From: Natranaeroarchaeum sp042663585
Lineage (GTDB): Archaea > Halobacteriota > Halobacteria > Halobacteriales > Natronoarchaeaceae
Direction of reading: 5' to 3'
DNA: 64,000 nucleotides
Assembly (NCBI RefSeq): GCF_042663585.1
Contig: NZ_JBHTAN010000006.1
Location: 1,364,001 to 1,428,000, forward strand
Of the stretch, positions 16,599 to 23,729 are shown piece by piece. Every line of letters begins with the position of its first letter. Position 1 is the stretch's first letter. The position numbers were made by a program, and so were the translations under genes. The notes beneath the pieces are model-generated. The model was not told where the DNA came from. It did no database searches and worked only from the letters and a program-made list of their open reading frames with translations.

Positions 16599-17647
16599 CT
16601 GTCGTGTCCCACCCGTGGATCGATGATCGTGTACAGGAAGTCCTGCAGGATGTTCAGGAAGATAATTATTAGTGTGAACATGAACACGAGCGCGCCCGCA
16701 AGCGGCAGGTCACCCTGCGTGAGCGCTCGGAAGTAGATATTGCCGAGGCCGTTAATATTGAAGATGAACTCGATAATGACCGACCCACCGATCAGGATGA
16801 ACGCCTCGTTCGTGATGACGGGAACCAGTGGGATGAGCGCGTTCCGGAAGATGTGCTTCCAGACAATCGAACGGCTTTTCAGCCCTTTGGCCTTGGCCAT
16901 CTCGACGTAGTTCGAGTTGACCGTCTCGAGCACCGCTGTCCGGCCGATACGCATCTCGGTCGCCATCGACGCGGATCCGAGGATGATCGATGCCGGTAAT
17001 ATCAACTTGAAATCAGTCAGAAACGCCATCCAGTCGATAGCAGTCGGGACGGTGACTCCGAATACGTCACCGTATGCCAGGAAGTCGAGATCAGGCGTCC
17101 CAGTGATGCTCCGAATATCCGGACCGATCGTGTACCAGTCGAAACCCAGCAGTCCGCCGCCCTGGGTCTGTCTGAGGAAGGCGAGTGCCATGACCGCCAG
17201 CCAGAAGTTCGGCATCGACAGCCAGAGGATGCCGCTCACGGAGGCGACGTAGTCGCTCTTCGAGTTCGGGTGCAGTCCGGCGTAGAACCCTAGCGGGATA
17301 CCAATGAACAACGGGAGCATGATGGCCCAGAAGCCGAGCCAGATCGTTGTTGGCGCGAGTTGGGCGATGATCTCCGTGATTGGTCGGTTCGCCTGAACGA
17401 CCCAGGACTCGCCTGAGAACGTGAGAAGGTCAGTTATGAAGTCCAGATACTGCTGCCAGAGCGGGTCGTTAAGCCCGAGTTGCTCCCGTAACCGAGTGAC
17501 GTCGGCGCCGCTGGCCTGTTCCCCGAGGCGAGCGGCGACTGGGCTGAGCGGCCCCAGGCGGAGCATCAGAAAGAGGAACGTCATCACGGAAAACAGGACC
17601 GGGACCGACAGCAGGGCCCGACGCATGAAGTAACCCCATCGGCTCAT
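16595..17647 (-). CDS. dppB: peptide-type ABC transporter permease, DppB-like
   Basis: A 350-residue permease with six helices. N-terminal MSRWGYFMRRALLSVPVLFS is the usual first helix, LGLNDPLWQQYLDFI is the conserved external segment before helix two, and NYVEMAKAKGLKSRSIVWKH is the EAA loop. It lies 153 bases downstream of the binding-protein gene and overlaps dppC by four bases. The gap after the binding-protein gene may hold a partial terminator or an internal promoter, since binding proteins are usually made in excess. Confidence 0.93.
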   Translation of the reverse strand: MSRWGYFMRRALLSVPVLFSVMTFLFLMLRLGPLSPVAARLGEQASGADVTRLREQLGLNDPLWQQYLDFITDLLTFSGESWVVQANRPITEIIAQLAPTTIWLGFWAIMLPLFIGIPLGFYAGLHPNSKSDYVASVSGILWLSMPNFWLAVMALAFLRQTQGGGLLGFDWYTIGPDIRSITGTPDLDFLAYGDVFGVTVPTAIDWMAFLTDFKLILPASIILGSASMATEMRIGRTAVLETVNSNYVEMAKAKGLKSRSIVWKHIFRNALIPLVPVITNEAFILIGGSVIIEFIFNINGLGNIYFRALTQGDLPLAGALVFMFTLIIIFLNILQDFLYTIIDPRVGHDR

Positions 17648-17800
17648 GATCTAGCACCTGGATATCGGCTCTCTCGTGACACGCCGCGAACGGACCTTTC
17701 AGGCGCGGTTTCCATACATACGTCAGATTCCCTCGTCGTGTGCATATTAGCTTTTTGAATCGGGAGTATAAAGTTAATAGTTCGGAGCGATCCGGGCGGG

Positions 17801-19672
17801 CTATTCGCTGTTCTCCGACAGTTCGGTCTGCCAGTCGAGGTAGTACCCGTTGTTCTCCTCGGGCATACCGGATGTATCCGTGTTCTTCGGCTCGAAGCCG
17901 AAGTGACCGTAGGCGACGCTCTCCCAGCTCCAGCCCCATCCGAGGGAGTACATCTGGAGGTCGCCGTCGTAGCCGCGCTGGATAAGTGTCGAGAACTGTG
18001 CCTCTTCGAGTTCTATCTCGACGCCGTTACCGGAGAGCTTGTCGCGCAGCAGGCCAGCGGCCTGCTGGTAAACCGGGCTCTGGTAGGTCGTACAGGTCAG
18101 GTTGAACGGCTCGTCCTCGGTGTAGCCCGCCTCCTCGAGTACCTGTCGGGCGCCCTCGAGATCCGTCTCGTTGGCGCTGTACGGGTACTCTTCGACAAAG
18201 TCCTCGTAGCCGTCCTGGCCTGTGGGCCAGATTCCCGGCGGCGTGAAGCTGTATGCCGGGACACCGCGGCCCGCGAAGACCTGCTCGACCAGTTCGTTCT
18301 GATCGGTCACGTACGCGAGCGCCTCTCGGACAGGCTGCGGAACGTTCCCTGCGTTGAATCCGAAGTATCGGGTGACCAGTTCGGGAAGGCCCAGGTAGTT
18401 CGCCGTCTCATCGTTCTCGAGGGGACCGTAGGTACCTACCTCGCGACCGCGGTCGTCTGTCTCGGACTCGATTTTGGCCGGGTCGTATTCCTGCGTCGGG
18501 ATGGGGAAGATGTCGAGGTTCTGTTCCATCGCGAGAGTGTAGTTCGCATCGGTGTCCTCGGAGATTACGAAGTTAACCGTTCCCACGTTCGCCGTGTCGC
18601 GGTGGTAGTCATCAAACCGCGTCAGGATCAGTTCTTCATCGAGGGTGAACTGTTCGAGCTGGAAAGGCCCGGTTCCAGCCGATACCGACGTCCGGAAGTT
18701 CTGATGTTCGAATTCGCCGTCGTACCCTTCGATGTCGCCGACGGTGTTTTGCGGGATGACCGAGAATGCGGTGTAAGTCAGCACGTCCATCACCGCAGGG
18801 TTCGGTGTCTCGACTTCCATCTCGAGGGTGTAGTCGTCGACCACTTCCAGCGCGGCCGAGTCGGGGACAACGTTGCCCTCGTCGTCCGTCTCGTGGACGA
18901 TTCCGACGCCGTCCGGACTGTCGAGCATGAAGTTCGCACGGACGCTGTTCTGCGATTCGATGACGCGGCGCCAGGAGTATTTGAAGTCGGCCGCCGTCAC
19001 CTCGCCGCCGTTGTGATACGTGACACCCTCTTTGATATTGAAGGTATACGTCAGGCCGTCGTCGGACAGCTCGAAACTGTCGAGCAACTGGTTCTCCATC
19101 TCGGGGACACCGTTGGGGTACTCCACCAGGCGCTCGTAGATCTGAGTGATGATGGTCGACGACGCCTCGTCGTCGGATTCGACCGGGTCGATATGGCTGT
19201 GGGTGCTGTTCAAACGGTTCAGCGTATCGTCGCCCTCCAGTTCGACCGTGTGGAGTTGCTGGTGGGCCTGGCCGAGCGCACCGATCTTTGGTACAGTGAC
19301 GTTGTCGTACCAGAACCGCTCGGAGAAGTCATGCATGAAGTTCAGCATGATCATGGAGTCCCTGACCGCTTCCTCGATCTCTACGTAAGCCTCGTTACGC
19401 AGGTCCTGCTGATCCGGTCCAGGGTTGCTCTGGATGCGTTCCCACGCGGCCTGCGCTTTGTCGGCGTTGGTCCCGGACTCATCTCCGTTCTCGTCGCCGT
19501 TCTCGCTGCCGTTCTCGCTGCCGTTCTCGTCGCCGTTCTCGCCGCCGTTCTCATCGTCGCCACCAAGAATGGCTGAACAGCCGGCAAGTCCGACTGAAGC
19601 GGTCCCACCAAGGAGACCAAGCATCCGTCGCCGCGAACTGTCAACCTTTTGCCGTTCAGAGTTGTCAGGCAT
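17801..19672 (-). CDS. peptide-type ABC solute-binding lipoprotein, circularly permuted SBP_bac_5
   Basis: A 623-residue DppA/OppA-like lipoprotein. The Tat-type signal contains Arg14-Arg16, the lipobox is LAGC with Cys32, and residues 39-68 are a Gly/Glu/Asn/Asp repeat tether. Residues about 70-146 (KAQAAWERIQSN, RNEAYVEIEEAVRDSMIML, VPKIGALG) match the last 75 residues of ordinary members. The usual N-terminus then starts near 150 (TLNRLNSTHSHIDPV), with ITQIYERLVEYPNG and DDGLTYTFNIKEGVTYHNGG following in normal order. The protein ends at NNGYYLDWQTELSENSE, just where KAQAAWERI would continue in an unpermuted protein. One intact frame. Break point differs from the binding protein at 4034-5956. 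Confidence 0.92.
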   Translation of the reverse strand: MPDNSERQKVDSSRRRMLGLLGGTASVGLAGCSAILGGDDENGGENGDENGSENGSENGDENGDESGTNADKAQAAWERIQSNPGPDQQDLRNEAYVEIEEAVRDSMIMLNFMHDFSERFWYDNVTVPKIGALGQAHQQLHTVELEGDDTLNRLNSTHSHIDPVESDDEASSTIITQIYERLVEYPNGVPEMENQLLDSFELSDDGLTYTFNIKEGVTYHNGGEVTAADFKYSWRRVIESQNSVRANFMLDSPDGVGIVHETDDEGNVVPDSAALEVVDDYTLEMEVETPNPAVMDVLTYTAFSVIPQNTVGDIEGYDGEFEHQNFRTSVSAGTGPFQLEQFTLDEELILTRFDDYHRDTANVGTVNFVISEDTDANYTLAMEQNLDIFPIPTQEYDPAKIESETDDRGREVGTYGPLENDETANYLGLPELVTRYFGFNAGNVPQPVREALAYVTDQNELVEQVFAGRGVPAYSFTPPGIWPTGQDGYEDFVEEYPYSANETDLEGARQVLEEAGYTEDEPFNLTCTTYQSPVYQQAAGLLRDKLSGNGVEIELEEAQFSTLIQRGYDGDLQMYSLGWGWSWESVAYGHFGFEPKNTDTSGMPEENNGYYLDWQTELSENSE

Positions 19673-19694
19673 ACCTCGACATTCATCAGACGGA

Positions 19695-19704
19695 ACTAAA
19701 AAGT
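19695..19704 (-). promoter_or_regulatory. putative TATA element of transporter operon 2
   Basis: On the minus strand actttttagt is centred about 27 nt before the ATG at 19672, consistent with a leaderless transcript. Confidence 0.4.
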
Positions 19705-19774
19705 TACCGACGAATAACGGGGATAATCACGCCATCCTTATTTTATTATGAATTACGTGTCATGAAGAAAAAAC

Positions 19775-19812
19775 TGGCAGTTATCACGTGTGGCTAACTG
19801 AGTGGCAGTTAT
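19775..19812. promoter_or_regulatory. 10-bp direct repeat upstream of transporter operon 2
   Basis: The sequence tggcagttat occurs at 19775-19784 and again at 19803-19812, 28 bases apart start to start. It lies 70-110 bases upstream of the putative TATA element. The spacing is close to helical repeats, so it could be an operator or activator site. Function is inferred from position only. Confidence 0.3.
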
Positions 19813-19932
19813 ATTACAGTACGAATCACCTCGCTACAGATGAATCGGGACAGCACACGTCTGAGCATCACGGGGCGATTCGGTGTCCGAACGACCCCGA
19901 TGTAGTAGGATTATTGAGTCTGTAAACCGATC

Positions 19933-20502
19933 TTAGTCGTCGCCGTTCTCGTCGACCACGACGACCTCTCGATCGACGACATCGACGTTGATCAGCGTCT
20001 TTGCGGCGTAATCGGTGTCTTCAAGCGCGTTCTCGCCGCCGACTTTCTTGATTACGGCAACCAGATCGACGACATCCGCGCCGATGTCTTCGAGCGATCC
20101 GAGGATCGCTTTGAGGGTTCCGCCGGTCGAGAGGACGTCGTCGAGCACGAGCACGCGGTCGCCCTCGTAGACGTCGTTGATGTACATCTCCGATTCGGAG
20201 TAGCCGGTCTCCTGAAAGAGCGCGACCTCGCCGTCGAGGCCGTACTGGCGTTTCCGGATGACGACCAGCGGGATGTCGGTCATCAGCGAGACTGCCGTCG
20301 AGATGTGGATCCCCATCGCGGCGGGCGTGACGATCTTGTCGACGTCTTCGAGATCCGCTTTCCGGATGATCCGGATGACGATTTCGCGAAGCAGCTCGGG
20401 CTCCAGCATCGGGACGCCGTCGCTGATCGGATGGACGAAGTAATGGTAGCCGTTCTTTTCGATAATCGGCGCTTCGAGAAGTGACCGCTTCAACTGGTCC
20501 AT
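19933..20502 (-). CDS. hpt: hypoxanthine/guanine phosphoribosyltransferase (archaeal type)
   Basis: A 189-residue type I phosphoribosyltransferase for purine salvage: hypoxanthine or guanine plus PRPP gives IMP or GMP. The PRPP loop RVLVLDDVLSTGGT (116-129) is complete and the PAAMGIHISTAVSL segment matches the archaeal apt-like branch. Length agrees with archaeal Hpt (about 185-190). A TATA-like tttacc lies about 25 nt before the ATG. Specificity for hypoxanthine/guanine over adenine is from family knowledge, not from a residue I can read. Confidence 0.93.
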   Translation of the reverse strand: MDQLKRSLLEAPIIEKNGYHYFVHPISDGVPMLEPELLREIVIRIIRKADLEDVDKIVTPAAMGIHISTAVSLMTDIPLVVIRKRQYGLDGEVALFQETGYSESEMYINDVYEGDRVLVLDDVLSTGGTLKAILGSLEDIGADVVDLVAVIKKVGGENALEDTDYAAKTLINVDVVDREVVVVDENGDD

Positions 20503-20523
20503 GTTGGGTCTACTGCAGCCGAT

Positions 20524-20530
20524 AGGTAAA
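20524..20530 (-). promoter_or_regulatory. putative TATA element of hpt
   Basis: On the minus strand tttacct lies about 25 nt before the ATG at 20502, compatible with a leaderless transcript. Confidence 0.35.
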
Positions 20531-20615
20531 GATGACGGAACTGACTCGGAGGTCTTTCACGGTCGTTTCGACGCTGTCGCGGGGTTTACACCCGTTGAGC
20601 CCCTGTGTTCCGTTG

Positions 20616-20843
20616 ATGACTCCCTCCAAGGAAAAACTACGTGAACCGCCCGATGACCGATCGAAGAGCAGTCTGATCTGTCCGATCTGTAGCCATACCA
20701 GTTCCGTCGACGGCGACTGGGAGAGCTACCGGAACAACGATGCTGAAATTCGCACCTGCCCGGACTGTGGCGCCGTCGTCGAACGACGCCCGTCGTTCGA
20801 CCGCTCAAGCAGCCCCGAGCAACAGCCCTCGCCCGGTTGCTGA
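20616..20843 (+). CDS. small zinc-ribbon protein
   Basis: A 75-residue protein with two CPxC knuckles: CPICSH (22-27) and CPDCG (48-52), about 22 residues apart, as in the many haloarchaeal small zinc fingers (possibly the HVO_0649 group). The ATG at 20616 is preferred to one at 20532, whose added 28 residues are basic and unlike the lineage. Flanks are charged and likely disordered. Such proteins bind one zinc and often regulate or bind partner proteins; the target here is unknown. A T-run follows the stop. Confidence 0.7.
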   Translation: MTPSKEKLREPPDDRSKSSLICPICSHTSSVDGDWESYRNNDAEIRTCPDCGAVVERRPSFDRSSSPEQQPSPGC

Positions 20844-20900
20844 ACGCTTTTTTCGGCTTATTCCGAATCTCGTTCGCGCCGCTCGCGAAACTGTTGAAAT

Positions 20901-20926
20901 ACGTTCTGAGCTAAAACTCAGTACGT
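20901..20926. terminator. hairpin between convergent genes
   Basis: acgttctgag (20901-20910) and ctcagtacgt (20917-20926) form a stem with one mismatch and a six-base loop. It lies between the zinc-ribbon gene and aIF1A, which converge. It may help end one or both transcripts, though archaeal termination usually relies on T-runs such as the one at 20846-20851. Confidence 0.3.
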
Positions 20927-21007
20927 TCGGAAATAGAGACGAGAGCCGTAGCAGACGCTATCTGCGGAGAATATCAGAAAGGTGTCAGTTAGACGCGACC
21001 GGCGTCA

Positions 21008-21289
21008 CTAAATGTGGCCTTCGGCGCGGAGCTGGTCCGCGGCCTGGTCGTCGTAACGCCACTCGATGTTGGCTTTCTCGTCCTGCCAGTCCCACGGCTC
21101 GGCCAGTACGACATCGTCCTCGTTGATCCACGTTCGGTATTTCATGCGTCCTGGGATCCGACCCAGTCGCTCTTCGCCATCCGCGCAGCGGAGGCGTACG
21201 TGGTTGCCACCGAGATGCTCGGTGACGACTGCAAATACCTCGGTATCGTCGGGCATTCGAAGGTCTCGACGCCCAGATTCTTCACTCAC
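21008..21289 (-). CDS. eif1a: translation initiation factor aIF1A
   Basis: A 93-residue OB-fold factor that binds the A-site of the small ribosomal subunit during initiation. The family core FAVVTEHLGGNHVRLRCADG, RIPGRMKYRTWI and DVVLAEPWDWQ is unmistakable. Translation starts at GTG (21289), read as SEESGRRDL. Length is normal for the archaeal factor. A TTTAAA box lies 24-29 nt upstream. It is a housekeeping gene, and its place beside a membrane-anchored hypothetical gene does not indicate a shared function. Confidence 0.97.
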   Translation of the reverse strand: MSEESGRRDLRMPDDTEVFAVVTEHLGGNHVRLRCADGEERLGRIPGRMKYRTWINEDDVVLAEPWDWQDEKANIEWRYDDQAADQLRAEGHI

Positions 21290-21312
21290 ACTTTGACTAT
21301 GGTCGAACGCCG

Positions 21313-21318
21313 TTTAAA
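21313..21318 (-). promoter_or_regulatory. putative TATA element of eif1a
   Basis: A palindromic tttaaa sits 24-29 nt before the GTG start at 21289, a strong match for a leaderless archaeal promoter. Confidence 0.5.
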
Positions 21319-21363
21319 TCGTTTGATACACGTGGTAGCGTTCGACACGGCGTTACCGAGTCG

Positions 21364-21867
21364 TCATTCGTCGACGAACTCGACCTCGTGCGTGGCAAGC
21401 GCGGCCGTACTGTCCGAGGAGGTACTCGCCCAGAGCACCTCGATTCCGTCCCCGGCGACGACACCGCGGTCGAAGGACTCGTGATCCGGCTGATCGGCGA
21501 TAACGGTATCTCCGTCAGCGTTGCGCGCGACGTACAGGGCGCTATCCTCGTCGAGGCCGTCCTCGCTATTGGCCCAGTCGTGACCGGTGTTGTTCTCCAC
21601 TCGCTCGCCGTCGACGAAGACCACGATAGTTCCGGGATCCTCTATCGGTTCGCCGGAGAGGTTCCCGATCCGGACGTACTGGCCGTCCTCGCCGTACTGC
21701 TCGATTTCGAAGGTCGTATCGGGAGCCTGCTCGGCGTTCCCGACGAGATAAAACGCCGCGAAGCCGAGCAGTGAACCGACGACAATGATACCGATGACGA
21801 GTAGTAACGTCGCTCTCCTCGGCGGTTCCCACGTCTCCTCGACCGGCGGCGGGTCGGCGCGTGACAT
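21364..21867 (-). CDS. membrane-anchored hypothetical protein
   Basis: A 167-residue protein with a short cytoplasmic N-terminus, one helix at about 19-43 (LLLVIGIIVVGSLLGFAAFYLVG) and an acidic extracellular domain. That domain looks like an immunoglobulin-like or archaellin/pilin-like beta sandwich (YVRIGNLSGEPIEDPGTIVVFVDGE). Some haloarchaeal pilins have a similar plan, but I see no prepilin peptidase motif. It ends 75 bases upstream of eif1a and starts 48 bases before the Mrp operon end, same strand. Function unknown. Confidence 0.72.
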   Translation of the reverse strand: MSRADPPPVEETWEPPRRATLLLVIGIIVVGSLLGFAAFYLVGNAEQAPDTTFEIEQYGEDGQYVRIGNLSGEPIEDPGTIVVFVDGERVENNTGHDWANSEDGLDEDSALYVARNADGDTVIADQPDHESFDRGVVAGDGIEVLWASTSSDSTAALATHEVEFVDE

Positions 21868-21914
21868 CTACCGAGAAAACGGACGGGAGAACGTTAACGG
21901 CTACGGTCGGGAGC

Positions 21915-23729
21915 TTACAGTACGAGGAGCATGAGGAGCGTCAGTACTGCGACCAGTATCAGGACAGAGGTGCCAATGCCCGCGCGGAGATACAGCCGCG
22001 ACGGTGCGCCCCCGTCGGCCGACCGATAGTCCTGGTCGAACGTCGGTCGTAGCGACTCGGGAAGGCGCTTACTTGCACGGAGCACGACGAGCGTCGGGTT
22101 CGCACCGATCCAGTAACAGGCACGCACGAGTCGAACCGCGACCCGGTCGACGGCGGCGTAGAGTTCGGTGACGGTAACGACCAGCAGGCGACCGACGTAG
22201 AAGAAGCCGCGGTTGTAGACGGCGTCGATATCCGGCACGCGACCCACGCGGTGGAGCGGCCCTTTCAGGATCGCAAAGCCGACCAGACCGGCCGCCGCCA
22301 GCCCCACCCCCTCCGCGACGTGGGGGATGGTGAACGTGGTGTACTCGTATTGGCCCTGGAACGGCAGGATCTGGAAGAGGAGTTCCGGCTGAAGGCCAAA
22401 GAGCACACAGAGGCCGGCCACGGAGAGCATCGCGACGCTCTGGCCGCGGTTGGCGTCACGCACTTCGCCGGCATAGTCGCCGTGCAGGAAGGCGTGGTAC
22501 CCGAGTTTGATGAACGAGAGGAAGGTCCCAACGCCCCCGAGAAGGAGCAGGTACCAGAGCGCTTCGAGGTGCTTTTTGTCGGCTGCGGCGATGATCATCC
22601 CCTTCGAGACGAACCCGTTGAACCCCGGGAATCCGGCAATCGAAAGGGCCGCGATCCCGAAGGCAATCGCGGTAATCGGCATCCGGGTACCGAGTCCGCC
22701 GATCTTCTTGAGGCTTTCCTCGCCGGTCCGGTAGATGACGACGCCGACCGTCATGAACAGGAGCCCCTTGTAGAGGATGTGGTTGAACACGTGGCCGAAC
22801 GCGCCGGCCGTCGCGAGCTCGGCGTAGTACGCGTCCGCGCCGCCGTAACCGATCGCCGCACCGCCGAGGCCGACGCCAGCGATCATGTAACCGACCTGCG
22901 ACTGGATGTGATAGGAGAGAAGCCGTCGCATGTCCGACTGGAGCAAAGCCGTAAACGCACCAAAGACGGCCATCGCGCCACCCATATACGCGATCCAGAG
23001 GTGGCCCTCCGGGAACGCCCGGAACATCCCGTAGACGCCGGTCTTGGTCGTGTAGACACAGAGGAAGACGCTCGCGGCGATGTGCGGGCGCGGATACGTA
23101 TCCGGTAGCCAGGCGTGAAGCCCGACGAAGCCGACGTTGACGCCGATCCCGACTGCCGCGAGGACGGACGGAATCCCGGCGGTCATGCCCGAACTGGCCC
23201 CGAAGGCCACGGCACCGACTTCCGCGTAGTGCCAGACCACGGCAGCCAGCAGTAGACTTCCACCGATCCCGTGAAGGAGCGCGTACCGGAAGCCAGCCCG
23301 GACCGCAGCGCCGCCGTAGTACCACACGAGCAGCGTGCTGGCGACGGCCATCAGCTCCCAGAACAGGATCAGCGTGAGCCAGTCGCCCGCGAAGACGGTT
23401 CCGATGCTCGTCCCGACGTAGAAGAGCGCGAAAGCCGTCTGTCTGCTGTCCGCATCGCTCGCGTAGGAGTACGTGACGCCTATCGCACCGATGAAGCCGA
23501 AGATCAGCCCCATCAGCCGCGAGAACACGTCGACGTTGTACAGGATGGCGTCGAACGTCCCGAACAGCGTCACCTGCCAGTGCATCCCGGCGGGAGCGAC
23601 CCAGGCGAGCACGGCCGCGGTGGCAGTCGCCACAACACCAATCGCGTGGGCGGGTCGCCGCGGCAGGACCGCCGCAAGCGCGGCCGCGAACAGGACGATC
23701 GCCGCCGGGTGGAGCAGGTCGAGCACCAT
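21915..23729 (-). CDS. mnhD: Mrp-type antiporter D/NuoL-M-N-like subunit (third copy)
   Basis: A 604-residue polytopic proton-conducting subunit (Proton_antipo_M), with about 14-16 helices. The TM5 glutamate is in LILFWELMAVAST, and the TM7 lysine is in HAWLPDTYPRPHIAASVFLC followed by VYTTKTGVYGMF. It is the last gene of the nine-gene operon, and its start overlaps the previous stop by one base. The family moves protons or sodium across the membrane within the Mrp complex. It is slightly longer than MrpD and shorter than MrpA, and appears to be one of three D-like subunits. Confidence 0.9.
   Translation of the reverse strand: MVLDLLHPAAIVLFAAALAAVLPRRPAHAIGVVATATAAVLAWVAPAGMHWQVTLFGTFDAILYNVDVFSRLMGLIFGFIGAIGVTYSYASDADSRQTAFALFYVGTSIGTVFAGDWLTLILFWELMAVASTLLVWYYGGAAVRAGFRYALLHGIGGSLLLAAVVWHYAEVGAVAFGASSGMTAGIPSVLAAVGIGVNVGFVGLHAWLPDTYPRPHIAASVFLCVYTTKTGVYGMFRAFPEGHLWIAYMGGAMAVFGAFTALLQSDMRRLLSYHIQSQVGYMIAGVGLGGAAIGYGGADAYYAELATAGAFGHVFNHILYKGLLFMTVGVVIYRTGEESLKKIGGLGTRMPITAIAFGIAALSIAGFPGFNGFVSKGMIIAAADKKHLEALWYLLLLGGVGTFLSFIKLGYHAFLHGDYAGEVRDANRGQSVAMLSVAGLCVLFGLQPELLFQILPFQGQYEYTTFTIPHVAEGVGLAAAGLVGFAILKGPLHRVGRVPDIDAVYNRGFFYVGRLLVVTVTELYAAVDRVAVRLVRACYWIGANPTLVVLRASKRLPESLRPTFDQDYRSADGGAPSRLYLRAGIGTSVLILVAVLTLLMLLVL

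Noticed and set aside
17903..19576. Long open frame (557 codons) opposite the second binding-protein gene
   Set aside because: It is the antisense shadow of a GC-rich acidic gene. Its translation has no signal, domain or haloarchaeal composition, while the minus-strand protein has a lipobox and clear family motifs.
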